DNA of 64,000 nt, from positions 62,001 to 126,000 of the forward strand of contig JAHCGZ010000003.1 of assembly GCA_022117465.1 (NCBI GenBank), written 5' to 3'. The first letter of the stretch is position 1; the number at the start of each line of letters is the position of its first letter. The notes beneath the pieces were generated by a model that searched no databases, was not told where the DNA came from, and worked only from the letters and a program-made list of their open reading frames with translations. This document shows positions 51,825 through 60,814 of this stretch, piece after piece. Position numbers and translations under genes: made by a program. The stretch is from Candidatus Nitrosopumilus limneticus. GTDB lineage: Archaea > Thermoproteota > Nitrososphaeria > Nitrososphaerales > Nitrosopumilaceae.

Positions 51825-52466
51825 ATGACTGGTTTACAAGCTAAATGGACAGCACCACCAAAAACTGGTTTATCTGATAAAATTAATGATACAATTAAGC
51901 CTAAAGGTCCATTAAAACCACGAGTTCAGGAAGGAATCAAAAAATTACAATTACAAATTAAAAAATTGGATTCAATGTTAACTAGTTTACAAGAACGTGA
52001 TGCTAAGTTATTTCAAAGAATTGTAACTGCAACACAAAATCATGATGTTCAAACTAGTAAAGTTTTAGGAAATGAATTAGCTGAGATCCGTAAAGTATCA
52101 AAAATTTTAAGTGGCGCAAGAATTGCTTTAGAACAAATTGAATTAAGATTATCTACTTGTAATGACCTTGGAGATACTGTAGTAACTATGATTCCAACAA
52201 TGGGATTAATGAAAAATTTAAAATCATCGCTTGGAAAAATAATGCCTGGAGCTGAACAAGAAATTAGTCAGATGGCAGAAATGCTTGGAGGATTTATGAA
52301 TGAAAGTTTTGCAGGTGATGGAGCTTTTAGTATGGATGAAACTACTAATGCAGAATCTGAGAAAATTTTAAGAGAAGCTTCTGCTGTTGCAGAAAGTTCA
52401 ACAGGTCAAATGTTTCCTTCAGTTCCATTCAATAGTAAAGAAAAAACTAGTAGTAAATTTTACTAG
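51825..52466 (+). CDS. ESCRT-III/Snf7-like protein (CdvB paralogue)
   Basis: The 213-residue product has the ESCRT-III core of basic helices: VQEGIKKLQLQIKKLDSMLTSLQERDAKLFQRIV (by parts), NELAEIRKVSKILSGARIALEQIELRL and a TVVTMIPTMGLMKNLKSSLGKIMP segment, then an acidic C-terminal part. This matches CdvB paralogues used in archaeal cell division and membrane remodelling. No CdvC (Vps4 ATPase) or CdvA gene is adjacent. The convergent neighbour codes for a coiled coil. Confidence 0.86.
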   Translation: MTGLQAKWTAPPKTGLSDKINDTIKPKGPLKPRVQEGIKKLQLQIKKLDSMLTSLQERDAKLFQRIVTATQNHDVQTSKVLGNELAEIRKVSKILSGARIALEQIELRLSTCNDLGDTVVTMIPTMGLMKNLKSSLGKIMPGAEQEISQMAEMLGGFMNESFAGDGAFSMDETTNAESEKILREASAVAESSTGQMFPSVPFNSKEKTSSKFY

Positions 52467-52469
52467 GTT

Positions 52470-52934
52470 TTAATTTTCTAGAGAATCTGTTTTCTCTTTA
52501 ATTTGTTTAACTCTATTTTTTTCTTCGCCAACAATAGCGTCAATACCTAAAAGTTTGTCTCTTAAATTATTAATTATTATAGCTACTTCATCAGCTTCAT
52601 TTTCTACTTTCAATCTTTTTTCTGAAAGTTCTTGAATTCCTCTACTTTCTTCATTGATATATTCACTGACTTTTTGTAATTTTTCTTTAAGATTTTTAAT
52701 ATCTACTGATTCCTCCTCTATGTCTTTTTCAAGCATAGTTCTTTTTTCTTTAAGATTTTTTATCATTAAACCAACATAATCAATCGCTTCTTCTAATTTT
52801 GCACGTTTTCCAATTAATTCACCAATTCCAATGACTGATTCAACATTTTGGGATGATTTCACTTCATTTGTATTCTGGTAATTTCTTTCTTCTACCATTT
52901 CTCCGCCTTTTTCTTCTTTGAACTTATCAAACAT
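52470..52934 (-). CDS. Coiled-coil protein convergent with the CdvB paralogue
   Basis: The 154-residue product is almost entirely charged heptad-like sequence from residue 40: GKRAKLEEAIDYVGLMIKNLK, LEKDIEEESVDIKNLKEKLQ, ELSEKRLKVENEADEVAIIIN, VGEEKNRVKQIKEKTDSLEN. No membrane span or motif. It ends 3 bp after the ESCRT-III gene on the opposite strand. A structural partner role is only inferred. Confidence 0.68.
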   Translation of the reverse strand: MFDKFKEEKGGEMVEERNYQNTNEVKSSQNVESVIGIGELIGKRAKLEEAIDYVGLMIKNLKEKRTMLEKDIEEESVDIKNLKEKLQKVSEYINEESRGIQELSEKRLKVENEADEVAIIINNLRDKLLGIDAIVGEEKNRVKQIKEKTDSLEN

Positions 52935-53096
52935 TTTATGATTTCCTATTGAAATTGGGAATAAAAAGTTATTATAAATCTCAAAACTGACCTTATGAAT
53001 GAATTTTGATACAAATTTCTTTACTTATTTTTCTACTATTTTTGATTAAATTTTCATTTTTGTTAATATTTTGTTATTTTTTTCAGTGAAACATGC

Positions 53097-53116
53097 GTTC
53101 CGCTTTGTGTTCCGCT
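53097..53116. repeat. GTTCCGCT direct repeat upstream of the wHTH gene
   Basis: GTTCCGCT occurs at 53097-53104 and 53109-53116, spaced by 12 bp. The pair sits 50-70 bp before the preferred ATG of the winged-helix gene and is GC-rich in an otherwise AT-rich spacer, so it may be a binding site. Confidence 0.35.
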
Positions 53117-53165
53117 ATAAAGTTTCAAAATGTTCCTCATAAACAACCACTTTCTATACTATTGC

Positions 53166-53453
53166 ATGTCAAAACAACAATACAGATCCGAAATGGGAAT
53201 AATGGGTGATATCTTAGACGTAACTGCCAATGGTGGTCGTGATGGAATCATTGTATCTGCAATCTCCCGAAAAGCCAATCTATCTCACTATGCAGTATTA
53301 GACAAATGTGAGAAATTAGTAGAAGCTGGCTTAGTAGAATCAATCAGAAATGATAGAAATAGAGTCTTTCAAATTACTGAAAAAGGGTTAAGCTTTTTCC
53401 AGGAATTTAAGAGATTTCAACAACTTGTAGAAAGCATGAATCTAAGGTATTAA
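53166..53453 (+). CDS. Winged-helix transcriptional regulator
   Basis: The product (95 residues from ATG 53166) reads QQYRSEMGIMGDILDVTANGG, GIIVSAISRKANLSHYAVLDKCEKLVEAGLVESI by parts, then RNRVFQITEKGLSFFQEF, a standard archaeal one-domain winged helix. An upstream frame from 53130 lacks similarity. Its stop is followed 2 bp later by the ATG of the membrane regulator gene, so they share a transcript. Confidence 0.85.
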   Translation: MSKQQYRSEMGIMGDILDVTANGGRDGIIVSAISRKANLSHYAVLDKCEKLVEAGLVESIRNDRNRVFQITEKGLSFFQEFKRFQQLVESMNLRY

Positions 53454-53455
53454 GC

Positions 53456-54466
53456 ATGACCTCATTAATTGAACCAATTCAATCGAAAAACCCTCTAGGA
53501 GACGATGGAATACTTTTTGTAAGGAATGGCAGTATGTTTGATACAATGGTCAAAACACCTCTTTTGGTAGCTAGCATGATTATTGTAGCAGCTTTACTTC
53601 CAATCCAATCTTCCTTTAGTTCTCCTAGAGATCTAAATCTAATAATTTACCCAGATGGTACTACCCATGTTAGTATGGAAATTGATATTGATCCTTCTCT
53701 TACTGATTATGAATTAAATCTATTTGGAAAAACTATTGATAATTTTGTTGTAATTGGAGATGAAGAATTTCTACTAGATGTTAATATTATTGATGACTCT
53801 GCCTTGATTCAAACTTTCGGTTCATCTGTAATTAGTGTTGAATATGATATTTATGATTTAGTATCTAAACAAGGCAAACTTTGGACATTTTCTTTAGATT
53901 CGCCAACTGATTTCACACTGCTATTACCAATAAATTCTGCAATTGTTGGAATGAGTAACCTTCCAATCAATATGAAATTAGTTGATGAACAAAATCAAAT
54001 ATCGTTATCCTCAGGTAAAACTGAAATTGATTATTTTTTTAGTACATCTATTGTAAATAATCCAGTATCAGAAATAAAGCCTGAAATTGATTATTTTCCA
54101 TATTTAATAATTATTATAACAATACTGTTTATTTCATTTGGTATTATAATTTTTGTTAGAAATAAACAAAAAAATCTTAATCCAAAAGAAAGTATTCAAA
54201 AATCCCAAAAAATTTTAATTTTAGATATTGAAACAATTTTCACTTTAAAACCTAATCTTCGTGAAGATGATAAGGAATTTGTTAAATTTATTTTTAATAA
54301 TGGAGGAGAAGCTCTTGAAAGTGAATTACGAAAAAAATTTTTACAACCTAGAACTACAATGTGGCGTGCAGTTAAACGATTAGAACGTGAAGGAATAATT
54401 GAAATTGAAAAGAAAGATTTACAGAATTTAGTAAAATTGCGCAAGAATATGGAGCAGGAACAATGA
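53456..54466 (+). CDS. Membrane-spanning protein with extracytoplasmic domain and C-terminal winged helix
   Basis: The 336-residue product has a hydrophobic span at about 34-55 (TPLLVASMIIVAALLPIQ), a beta-rich region to about 215 (LNLIIYPDGTTHVSMEIDI, LLLPINSAIVGMSNLPINMKL) and a second span at about 218-238 (FPYLIIIITILFISFGIIIFV). A cytoplasmic linker and a winged helix (about 265-335, KFVKFIFNNGGEALESELRKKF, TMWRAVKRLEREGIIEIE) follow. This is the plan of a one-component membrane sensor that binds DNA directly. It overlaps the next gene by 4 bp. Confidence 0.82.
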   Translation: MTSLIEPIQSKNPLGDDGILFVRNGSMFDTMVKTPLLVASMIIVAALLPIQSSFSSPRDLNLIIYPDGTTHVSMEIDIDPSLTDYELNLFGKTIDNFVVIGDEEFLLDVNIIDDSALIQTFGSSVISVEYDIYDLVSKQGKLWTFSLDSPTDFTLLLPINSAIVGMSNLPINMKLVDEQNQISLSSGKTEIDYFFSTSIVNNPVSEIKPEIDYFPYLIIIITILFISFGIIIFVRNKQKNLNPKESIQKSQKILILDIETIFTLKPNLREDDKEFVKFIFNNGGEALESELRKKFLQPRTTMWRAVKRLEREGIIEIEKKDLQNLVKLRKNMEQEQ

Positions 54467-55299
54467 AAAAAGTAGCATTATTTGCAATAACTATTTTACT
54501 TTTTGGTACAATATCACCATCATTAGCAAATCATGCGTATGGGCAAAATGATCCAAGTATTTTGTTACGTATTGCTGTTCAAGCAGATCAACAAATTGTA
54601 AATCAATTAAATTTCAAATATGGAAATCAAATTCCAAATAATATTGAAATTTTATATCAAAAAGGTCATTTATCTGTTCAATCATTAAATGAATCGTTAT
54701 CTAATGATGATATTGAAAAGGCTAAACAAGATTTTCTTTTAGCAATGAATTCATTTATGCAAATTTCCAGAACAATATCTCAATCTTCAGAAAAAATTAC
54801 AATGACTGCAATTGAATCTGATGAATCTGATAAAAAAATTTCTAATGAACTTGATAGATTAGAAAAATCTGTGAAAATGTTAGAAATAATTTCTAAAAAA
54901 CATAATGAAATTATACAAAATCAAGATAAATTTGATAAAGTTTATTCTTTAATTAAAGAAATGCGTAATCAAATTGTTACTGGTGAAAATCTAATTAATA
55001 ATATTATTGAATTACGAGTTCTTATAGATTCAATCAAAAACGATATCCGTGAATCTGTAGCTGAAAAACAATCTAATAATCTTAAACGATTTTTTGAAAA
55101 ATTAATTGATAAAATTGATCAAAAAGTAATGGAAGCAAAAGTTCTTGGAAGGGATGAAATTGAAATTACTAAAGCAAATGATTTAATTTTTGAAATTAGG
55201 GAATTACTTTCACAAAATGAAATTACTAAAGCAAAAACAGTATATTCTGAATTAAAAATTGTATTACAAAATATCGGAATTTCAGTTAAGATAACATAA
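54463..55299 (+). CDS. Exported helical protein of the membrane-regulator cluster
   Basis: The 278-residue product has a signal peptide (residues 1-27, KKVALFAITILLFGTISPSLA then NHAYG). The mature part is helical and charged with heptad-like stretches (LDRLEKSVKMLEIISKKHNEII, FDKVYSLIKEMRNQI, LRVLIDSIKNDIRESVAEKQ, KAKTVYSELKIVLQ). It overlaps the membrane regulator gene by ATGA, so the two are translationally coupled; it could be the ligand or a modulator of the extracytoplasmic domain. No family recognised. Confidence 0.75.
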   Translation: MKKVALFAITILLFGTISPSLANHAYGQNDPSILLRIAVQADQQIVNQLNFKYGNQIPNNIEILYQKGHLSVQSLNESLSNDDIEKAKQDFLLAMNSFMQISRTISQSSEKITMTAIESDESDKKISNELDRLEKSVKMLEIISKKHNEIIQNQDKFDKVYSLIKEMRNQIVTGENLINNIIELRVLIDSIKNDIRESVAEKQSNNLKRFFEKLIDKIDQKVMEAKVLGRDEIEITKANDLIFEIRELLSQNEITKAKTVYSELKIVLQNIGISVKIT

Positions 55300-55330
55300 G
55301 CTTCATATACATTTTCTAAAGAGTTTCAAC

Positions 55331-55525
55331 ATGGTATCAAAATCAATTATTGTAGGTGTAGGCACTCCAATGATTATAGTTGGTGCTTTAATGGCTTGGT
55401 TATTGTCTCCTATGGGAGGAGAATTGCAAAATCAAGTTGAATTGATTGGAAGTACTATCGGAATTTTAGGTGTAGTATTCTTTATTTCTGGATTATTTTA
55501 TACAAAAGAACCTAATATGCTATAG
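55331..55525 (+). CDS. Small membrane protein (two spans)
   Basis: The 64-residue product has two hydrophobic helices: residues 4-26 (SIIVGVGTPMIIVGALMAWLL) and 38-57 (IGSTIGILGVVFFISGLFY). It starts 31 bp after the exported helical protein gene and could be in the same transcript. Function unknown. Confidence 0.68.
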   Translation: MVSKSIIVGVGTPMIIVGALMAWLLSPMGGELQNQVELIGSTIGILGVVFFISGLFYTKEPNML

Positions 55526-55569
55526 ATTAAACTCATTAAATAAATAATGAAAAAAATTAGTATAATTAC

Positions 55570-56283
55570 TTGAACGTAAGATTATTTGAAATATTTACAT
55601 CCGTAGAGGGAGAAGGTATTCTTTATGGTACAAAGACCCTTTTTGTAAGACTTGCTGGATGTCCATTTACATGTTTTTACTGTGATACTAAGGAATCCTT
55701 ACCACTTGATTCTGGTACAGAATATACAATTGATGAAGCAAATAAGTTAATTGATTCTAATTTACAAAATCAAACTTATAAAGTAAATTTTACTGGTGGT
55801 GATCCGTTAATTCAACATCAAGCTGTTGCACAACTTGCAAAACATATTCAAGATAAAAAAATTCCAACATATTTAGAATCATCATGTTTTGATATTGATC
55901 GATTTAATTATGTTTTACCTTTTATTGATATTGTTAAAATTGAATTTAAAACAAAAGATTCTGATTTTGTAGATTCTAAACATTACGACAAATTAATTGA
56001 TCATACAATGAGATGTCTTGAATCCTCTGTTAAATCTAAAAAAATAACATATATCAAAATTGTTGTAAGTTCTAAAACTCAATTAACTGAATTTAAAAAA
56101 CTAGTTGATGATATTTTTTCTATTATCTCAAAGGAGAATATAGATGGTTTTGTAATTCAGCCTACATATGGAATTTCTGAGCCCTCCTTAGATCTTTTAT
56201 TAAATTTGTATGATATAGTATTTCCACATTATATCGATGTTAAAGTTGTTCCACAATTACACAAGTTTATTGGGGCTCCATAA
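55570..56283 (+). CDS. queE: 7-carboxy-7-deazaguanine synthase
   Basis: The 237-residue radical-SAM enzyme has LAGCPFTCFYCDTKESLP, where three cysteines bind the 4Fe-4S cluster (C-x3-C-x2-C), SVEGEGILYGTKTLFVRL at the start, and VNFTGGDPLIQ for SAM. It converts CPH4 to CDG in preQ0 synthesis for archaeosine in tRNA. The start is TTG 55570. GTP cyclohydrolase I and QueC genes lie within 2 kb; QueD is not in the window. Confidence 0.94.
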   Translation: MNVRLFEIFTSVEGEGILYGTKTLFVRLAGCPFTCFYCDTKESLPLDSGTEYTIDEANKLIDSNLQNQTYKVNFTGGDPLIQHQAVAQLAKHIQDKKIPTYLESSCFDIDRFNYVLPFIDIVKIEFKTKDSDFVDSKHYDKLIDHTMRCLESSVKSKKITYIKIVVSSKTQLTEFKKLVDDIFSIISKENIDGFVIQPTYGISEPSLDLLLNLYDIVFPHYIDVKVVPQLHKFIGAP

Positions 56284-56347
56284 TTTTGGCATTAGTCTAA
56301 AATACAGATTACGTTCAAATACTAGAAAAAATGGATAAAATTACAAA

Positions 56348-56905
56348 ATGGACGAGGAACGCGTAGAAAAACTTGTAAGAGAATTAATTATTGAAGTTGG
56401 CGAGGATCCAACTCGTGAGGGATTAAAAGAAACTCCCAAACGAATTGCAAATATGTATAAAGAAATTTTCGCTGGATATGATACAGATTCACAATTATCT
56501 GTACAATTTTCAGAGGATTCTGATGTAGTAATTGCACGTGATATTCAATTCTATTCTATGTGTGAGCATCATATGTTACCATTTTATGGGAAAATTCACA
56601 TTGCATATTCACCAAATGGTAGAGTTTTTGGAATATCTAAACTAGTCAGATTAGTTGAAAAATATTCAAAGAGACTCCAAATTCAAGAACGTCTGACCAA
56701 AAATATTGCTGATGAATTATATTCTCAAGGAGTAAAAGGAGTAGTAGTTTTTGCTGATGCTGAGCACCTTTGTATGAAAATGCGTGGCGTAAAAAGCGAT
56801 GCAACTCTTTCATCATCTGCATTTAGAGGAATTTATGAGAATAGAGAAGAAAAAGAGAGTGTTATAGCACTTATTAGAAAACGTACTTCAAATGGATCTT
56901 TTTAG
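56348..56905 (+). CDS. folE: GTP cyclohydrolase I
   Basis: The 185-residue product has the zinc and catalytic motifs FYSMCEHHMLPFYGKIHIAYSP by parts, SKLVRLVEKYSKRLQIQERLT and AEHLCMKMRGVKSDATLSSSAFRG. It makes dihydroneopterin triphosphate from GTP. Given queE and queC nearby, the likely use is preQ0/archaeosine synthesis. Type I enzymes of this kind are the usual entry in that pathway. Confidence 0.95.
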   Translation: MDEERVEKLVRELIIEVGEDPTREGLKETPKRIANMYKEIFAGYDTDSQLSVQFSEDSDVVIARDIQFYSMCEHHMLPFYGKIHIAYSPNGRVFGISKLVRLVEKYSKRLQIQERLTKNIADELYSQGVKGVVVFADAEHLCMKMRGVKSDATLSSSAFRGIYENREEKESVIALIRKRTSNGSF

Positions 56906-56946
56906 TATACTCAAAAATTAAATAATCAATATTTTTCATAATCAAT

Positions 56947-57192
56947 ATGGGAAAAGCAAATCCATACGTTCACATTCCAAGAGAATCGTTTCCAAATTGG
57001 ATATGGTATGCAGCAGAGTGTGTAGGTCTAATTATAATTGCTTTTCTATCAGCAGTTACAATTACTGATACATTTGAAGGATTAACTACTGAACAACATA
57101 ATTATGTTATTACAGGAATTTTTGCATCATTCTTTTTAGGTTGGTATGTAGTAATTAGAAGTTTAATTCTGAAAAAGAAAATTCTGAAATAA
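56947..57192 (+). CDS. Small membrane protein (two spans)
   Basis: The 81-residue product starts MGKANPYVHIPRESFPNWI, with spans at about 20-40 (WYAAECVGLIIIAFLSAV) and 54-72 (YVITGIFASFFLGWYVVI) and a basic end. It is 41 bp after folE and convergent with queC (5-bp gap). No family recognised. Confidence 0.7.
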   Translation: MGKANPYVHIPRESFPNWIWYAAECVGLIIIAFLSAVTITDTFEGLTTEQHNYVITGIFASFFLGWYVVIRSLILKKKILK

Positions 57193-57197
57193 ATAAT

Positions 57198-57872
57198 TTA
57201 TTTAAGATATTTTGTTTTATCTTTAATACCAGCTTTCATAAATGCAATTTTTCTATTATTACAAGATTCACAAATTCCACAATGATATTTTTTATTTTCA
57301 TAACAACTCCAAGTTTTAAAAATTGAATCACCCAAATTTTTTATTCCCGATTTTAATAAATCACTTTTTGATAATCCTTTAAGATAAGGTGACCAAATTT
57401 CAATATTCTTGCGTATTTTTGAATTTATTCCATCAATTTCTCCTTCATTAAAGGCATTTTCTAATTTTTTTGCAAATTTTGGTCGACAATCTGGATAATT
57501 TATATCCCCTGTATGTGCTCCATATGCAACAAGGGATGCATTAAGTGTAAAAGCCCATGCAGATGCTACAGAAAGAAATACTGCATTTCTAATTGGAACT
57601 ACAATTGAATATTCAAATTTTGTTGGAATTTTTCTTTTTGAACTTGTTAAAACATTTGAGTCACCATAGAGATTTTTCATAAAACCAATATCAATAACTT
57701 TATGTTCCTTTAATCCCAGTTTTTTTGCAAAAGATCTTGATGCCTTAATTTCCATATTTGCTTTTTGACCGTATGAAAATGTAATTCCATATAATTCATA
57801 TTTTGATTTTAAAAATGATACCGCACATACAGAATCTACTCCCCCACTAAAAACAATAACTGCTTTTTTCAT
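57198..57872 (-). CDS. queC: 7-cyano-7-deazaguanine synthase
   Basis: The 224-residue PP-loop ATPase makes preQ0 from CDG and ammonia. VFSGGVDSVCAVS is the PP-loop (residues 7-19), ITFSYGQKANMEI the substrate loop, VPIRNAVFLSVASAWA a conserved block, and CYENKKYHCGICESCNNRK the zinc site. It is convergent to the queE-folE side. Confidence 0.95.
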   Translation of the reverse strand: MKKAVIVFSGGVDSVCAVSFLKSKYELYGITFSYGQKANMEIKASRSFAKKLGLKEHKVIDIGFMKNLYGDSNVLTSSKRKIPTKFEYSIVVPIRNAVFLSVASAWAFTLNASLVAYGAHTGDINYPDCRPKFAKKLENAFNEGEIDGINSKIRKNIEIWSPYLKGLSKSDLLKSGIKNLGDSIFKTWSCYENKKYHCGICESCNNRKIAFMKAGIKDKTKYLK

Positions 57873-57881
57873 ATTTTATCC

Positions 57882-58808
57882 TTAAATTATTTTTGTGTGT
57901 ATTGCACCTCTACTTGGTTTACAAATTATTGTTTCACATTCAATATTTGCTGTTTTGAAACCTTTTGACATTGCAATACAAATTTTTTTTAAATCAAATG
58001 AACTTTTTGAAAATGCAATCACTGACGGACCTGCACCACTAATTGTTACTCCATATGCTCCGGCTTTTAGTGCATTTTGCTTTACTTGTTTATATCCTGG
58101 AATCATATGTTGTCTTGCAGGCTCAACAATTACATCTTTAATTGAATTTCCAATTAATTTTGGATCTTTTTTTGTAAACCCTACAACTATTGCTGAAGCA
58201 TTTGATAAATTTAATACTGCATCTGTAAATTTTATTTTTTTAGGAATTACTCCTCTTGAAACTTTTGTTTTCTTTTTTGGAACATCAATTTTTGGAACTG
58301 CAATACACATTCTTAAATTCATTGGCGGATTTATTGCAATTACATTTAATGGATTTGTTTTAACAATAACAAATCCTCCTAAAACTGATGCTGCAACATT
58401 ATCATAATGAATTGTTCCAGCACTAGCTTTTTCACCATATCCAGCAAATTCAACTAGTTGATTAGAATTTAATTTAATTTTAAATAATTTAGCAAATGCC
58501 ACTGCAGTTGCTGCTGCAGATCCAGCACTACTACCCATTCCAAATCCAGCTGGTATTCCTTTTTTAATCTGAATCTGAACACCACTTTTAATTTTTAATT
58601 TCATTTTCATATTTTTTATAACTAATCCTGCAGTATTATTTTCTGGATTTGTAGGAATGTTGTCATCCGTAATTATTGTAATACCATTTTTTGTTTTTGT
58701 TAATGTGATTTCATCATAAAATGCATCAATTGCTAATCCAAATGTATCAAATCCAGGACCTAAATTAGCTGTAGATGATGGTGCTCTAACGGTTATTTTT
58801 TCTACCAT
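57882..58808 (-). CDS. thrB: Homoserine kinase
   Basis: The 308-residue GHMP kinase phosphorylates homoserine for threonine synthesis. PSSTANLGPGFDTFGLAI is the N-terminal motif, PAGFGMGSSAGSAAATAVA the ATP loop (about 84-103), and GAYGVTISGAGPSVIAF the C-terminal motif. Aspartate kinase of the same pathway is at 694-2097. It overlaps the GPN-loop GTPase gene by one base. Confidence 0.95.
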   Translation of the reverse strand: MVEKITVRAPSSTANLGPGFDTFGLAIDAFYDEITLTKTKNGITIITDDNIPTNPENNTAGLVIKNMKMKLKIKSGVQIQIKKGIPAGFGMGSSAGSAAATAVAFAKLFKIKLNSNQLVEFAGYGEKASAGTIHYDNVAASVLGGFVIVKTNPLNVIAINPPMNLRMCIAVPKIDVPKKKTKVSRGVIPKKIKFTDAVLNLSNASAIVVGFTKKDPKLIGNSIKDVIVEPARQHMIPGYKQVKQNALKAGAYGVTISGAGPSVIAFSKSSFDLKKICIAMSKGFKTANIECETIICKPSRGAIHTKII

Positions 58809-59566
58809 TAACCTTCTACCTCCTCGCCTAAATTAAGAATTCTGCTTAATGCACTTTCTAGATTGACAATTCCTTCGCCAGTTAAATTTGAAATTGGAAT
58901 TAATCCTTGTGCAAACCCACCTAGATTTAACCCTCGTAGAATACTGGTAGTAAGTGCATAAGTTTCACCGTCTGTATCATTAGATATTGCATTTTCTAAT
59001 GTATTCAAATTTGTTGACCATTGTAGTATGTCTTTTAATTTAGTATCTATTACATCCGTTTTTGTTATTGCATTGACTGTTGGTAAATTAAGTCGTAATC
59101 TTATTGATGTTGCAAGTAATGCAATTGATACAAAATTTACAGGTGTAGTAACTATTGAACCATCAAAAAGAAAGATACTTGTTTTTTCATCTGATGTAAT
59201 ATTATCTATGATGAATCTACCGCTAGAGCGATATGCAAATAATTCAATTTGGCCTGGTGTATCAACAATCAAGTAATCTGGATTTATGTTGTCAACTTCA
59301 TTTTGTATTTCATCTATTTTTGATGCAATCAAATCATTTGCCATTACTAGTGCACCATTTGGTCCCAAAGTATATTCTTGCATTATTGAAACATAATCCA
59401 CATAATCTCTAACATCGATATCGCAATTGTATGGCATACTTTCAACACCAGGATCTAAATTTAGAACTGCAGCAAATGCTCCATTTCGTGAATAATATTC
59501 ATACAATTTTGATGTTAGTGATGATTTGCCAGAACCAGCTGTTCCAGTAACAAAAATTGTTTTCAA
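58808..59566 (-). CDS. GPN-loop GTPase
   Basis: The 252-residue product has the P-loop GTAGSGKSSLTSKLYEYY (about residues 8-25), the family-defining EYTLGPNGALVMAND (Gly-Pro-Asn), IVDTPGQIELFAYRSSG and NAITKTDVID. GPN proteins assist RNA polymerase assembly in eukaryotes; the archaeal role is unclear. It is upstream of thrB and shares its last base with the thrB start. Confidence 0.92.
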   Translation of the reverse strand: MKTIFVTGTAGSGKSSLTSKLYEYYSRNGAFAAVLNLDPGVESMPYNCDIDVRDYVDYVSIMQEYTLGPNGALVMANDLIASKIDEIQNEVDNINPDYLIVDTPGQIELFAYRSSGRFIIDNITSDEKTSIFLFDGSIVTTPVNFVSIALLATSIRLRLNLPTVNAITKTDVIDTKLKDILQWSTNLNTLENAISNDTDGETYALTTSILRGLNLGGFAQGLIPISNLTGEGIVNLESALSRILNLGEEVEG

Positions 59567-59763
59567 TCTGACTTGCTTCTTTTTCTTTGCTTATATTTTA
59601 AACTAGATGATTATTGAAGAAATTTTTACTAAAATTAATTTTACAATTATTTTAAATTCAGAATTAATTCAAAAATTAATCTCAATTTACTCATCTTTTT
59701 TATGCCTAAATCTAGGCATACAATTGTCAACTTTCATATTTGATTCTTTAAAAAAAATGTCAA

Positions 59764-60777
59764 ATGAATTGGAGAATAGTAGCCGTACCTGCTACACTTA
59801 TCCCAATAATTCTAATTGCCATTCAATTTGATATTAAAATTGAAGATATTCTTGCAATTGGATTTTTTCCATTTATTGGTGCAATTATTGCAATGATGAT
59901 TAAATTAGTTTTACAGGGAATTAAATTTGCATATATTACAAGAAAATATCTTGGTAATACTGATTCATTTTTAAAATTAGTTGGTGTAAGAATTGGTAGT
60001 GAATTTATCAAATTTACAACTCCAATGTTTATTGGAGCAGAATTTGTTGTAATTTATTATCTAAAGAAAAAAGGAATCGAAATTTCAAAAGGCACATGGA
60101 TTGCACTTGTTGATATTGTAACTGAAGTATTAGCAGCAGGTTTATTGTCAATATTAGCAGGAATAATTGCAATATTGAATGGTGCATATGTTGTAGGAAT
60201 AGTAATTTTAGCTATTAGTATTACTATAACGTCATTGTGGGTAGTTATGTTTTTCTTATCTTCTAAACATACATTTCAAGTTCCAAATATTTTAGAAAAA
60301 CTTGTTACAAAATTAGCAAAAGAAAAAGGAATCAAAAGTATTAATCAAACAAATAATTGGATGAAAGAAACATGTTCTATGGTTAGAGAAAATATAAAAA
60401 CTTCAGAATCTAAAAAAATATTTATAATTTCATTCTCTCTCTCAATAGTTTCATGGTCATTTTATGGAATTTCTTTTATGATTATTGCAATAGGAACTGG
60501 TTACATAATCAATCCATTTGATTCAATTATGGCAGTTATGGGTGCAAATGCAATTGGAAATTTACCTATTACAATTGGCGGTTCTGGTTTAGCTGAATTT
60601 GGTATTGTAGCTTATCTAAATAATTTAAATCCATTTGATTTTAGCAACACTGAAGGAATTTTAGCTTGGGATGCAACAATTGGTTGGAGAATTGCAACAT
60701 ATTATGTTCCAATAGCTATTACATGGTTATTATTAGTAAAATTAGCCTTGAGTAAAATTCCCAAAACCCAAAATTAA
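59764..60777 (+). CDS. Flippase-like / lysylphosphatidylglycerol synthase-type membrane protein (UPF0104)
   Basis: The 337-residue product has about eight spans. Segments such as GFFPFIGAIIAMMIKLVLQGIKFAYITRKYLG, RIGSEFIKFTTPMFIGAEFVVIYYLKKKG and the C-terminal NLPITIGGSGLAEFGIVAYL match the LPG-synthase/flippase-like transmembrane family (UPF0104), which in archaea may move lipid-linked sugars. The motif GGSGLAE is typical. The ATG at 59764 is chosen over a longer out-of-frame reading at 59607. Confidence 0.82.
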   Translation: MNWRIVAVPATLIPIILIAIQFDIKIEDILAIGFFPFIGAIIAMMIKLVLQGIKFAYITRKYLGNTDSFLKLVGVRIGSEFIKFTTPMFIGAEFVVIYYLKKKGIEISKGTWIALVDIVTEVLAAGLLSILAGIIAILNGAYVVGIVILAISITITSLWVVMFFLSSKHTFQVPNILEKLVTKLAKEKGIKSINQTNNWMKETCSMVRENIKTSESKKIFIISFSLSIVSWSFYGISFMIIAIGTGYIINPFDSIMAVMGANAIGNLPITIGGSGLAEFGIVAYLNNLNPFDFSNTEGILAWDATIGWRIATYYVPIAITWLLLVKLALSKIPKTQN

Positions 60778-60814
60778 TAGAAACCACTTTATGATTAAGT
60801 GATTTTTTTTATTT

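Noticed and set aside
59607-59831. 74-codon plus-strand frame upstream of the flippase-like gene
   Set aside because: It overlaps the real gene in another frame, and its tail (RTCYTYPNNSNCHS) is simply the shifted reading of that gene.
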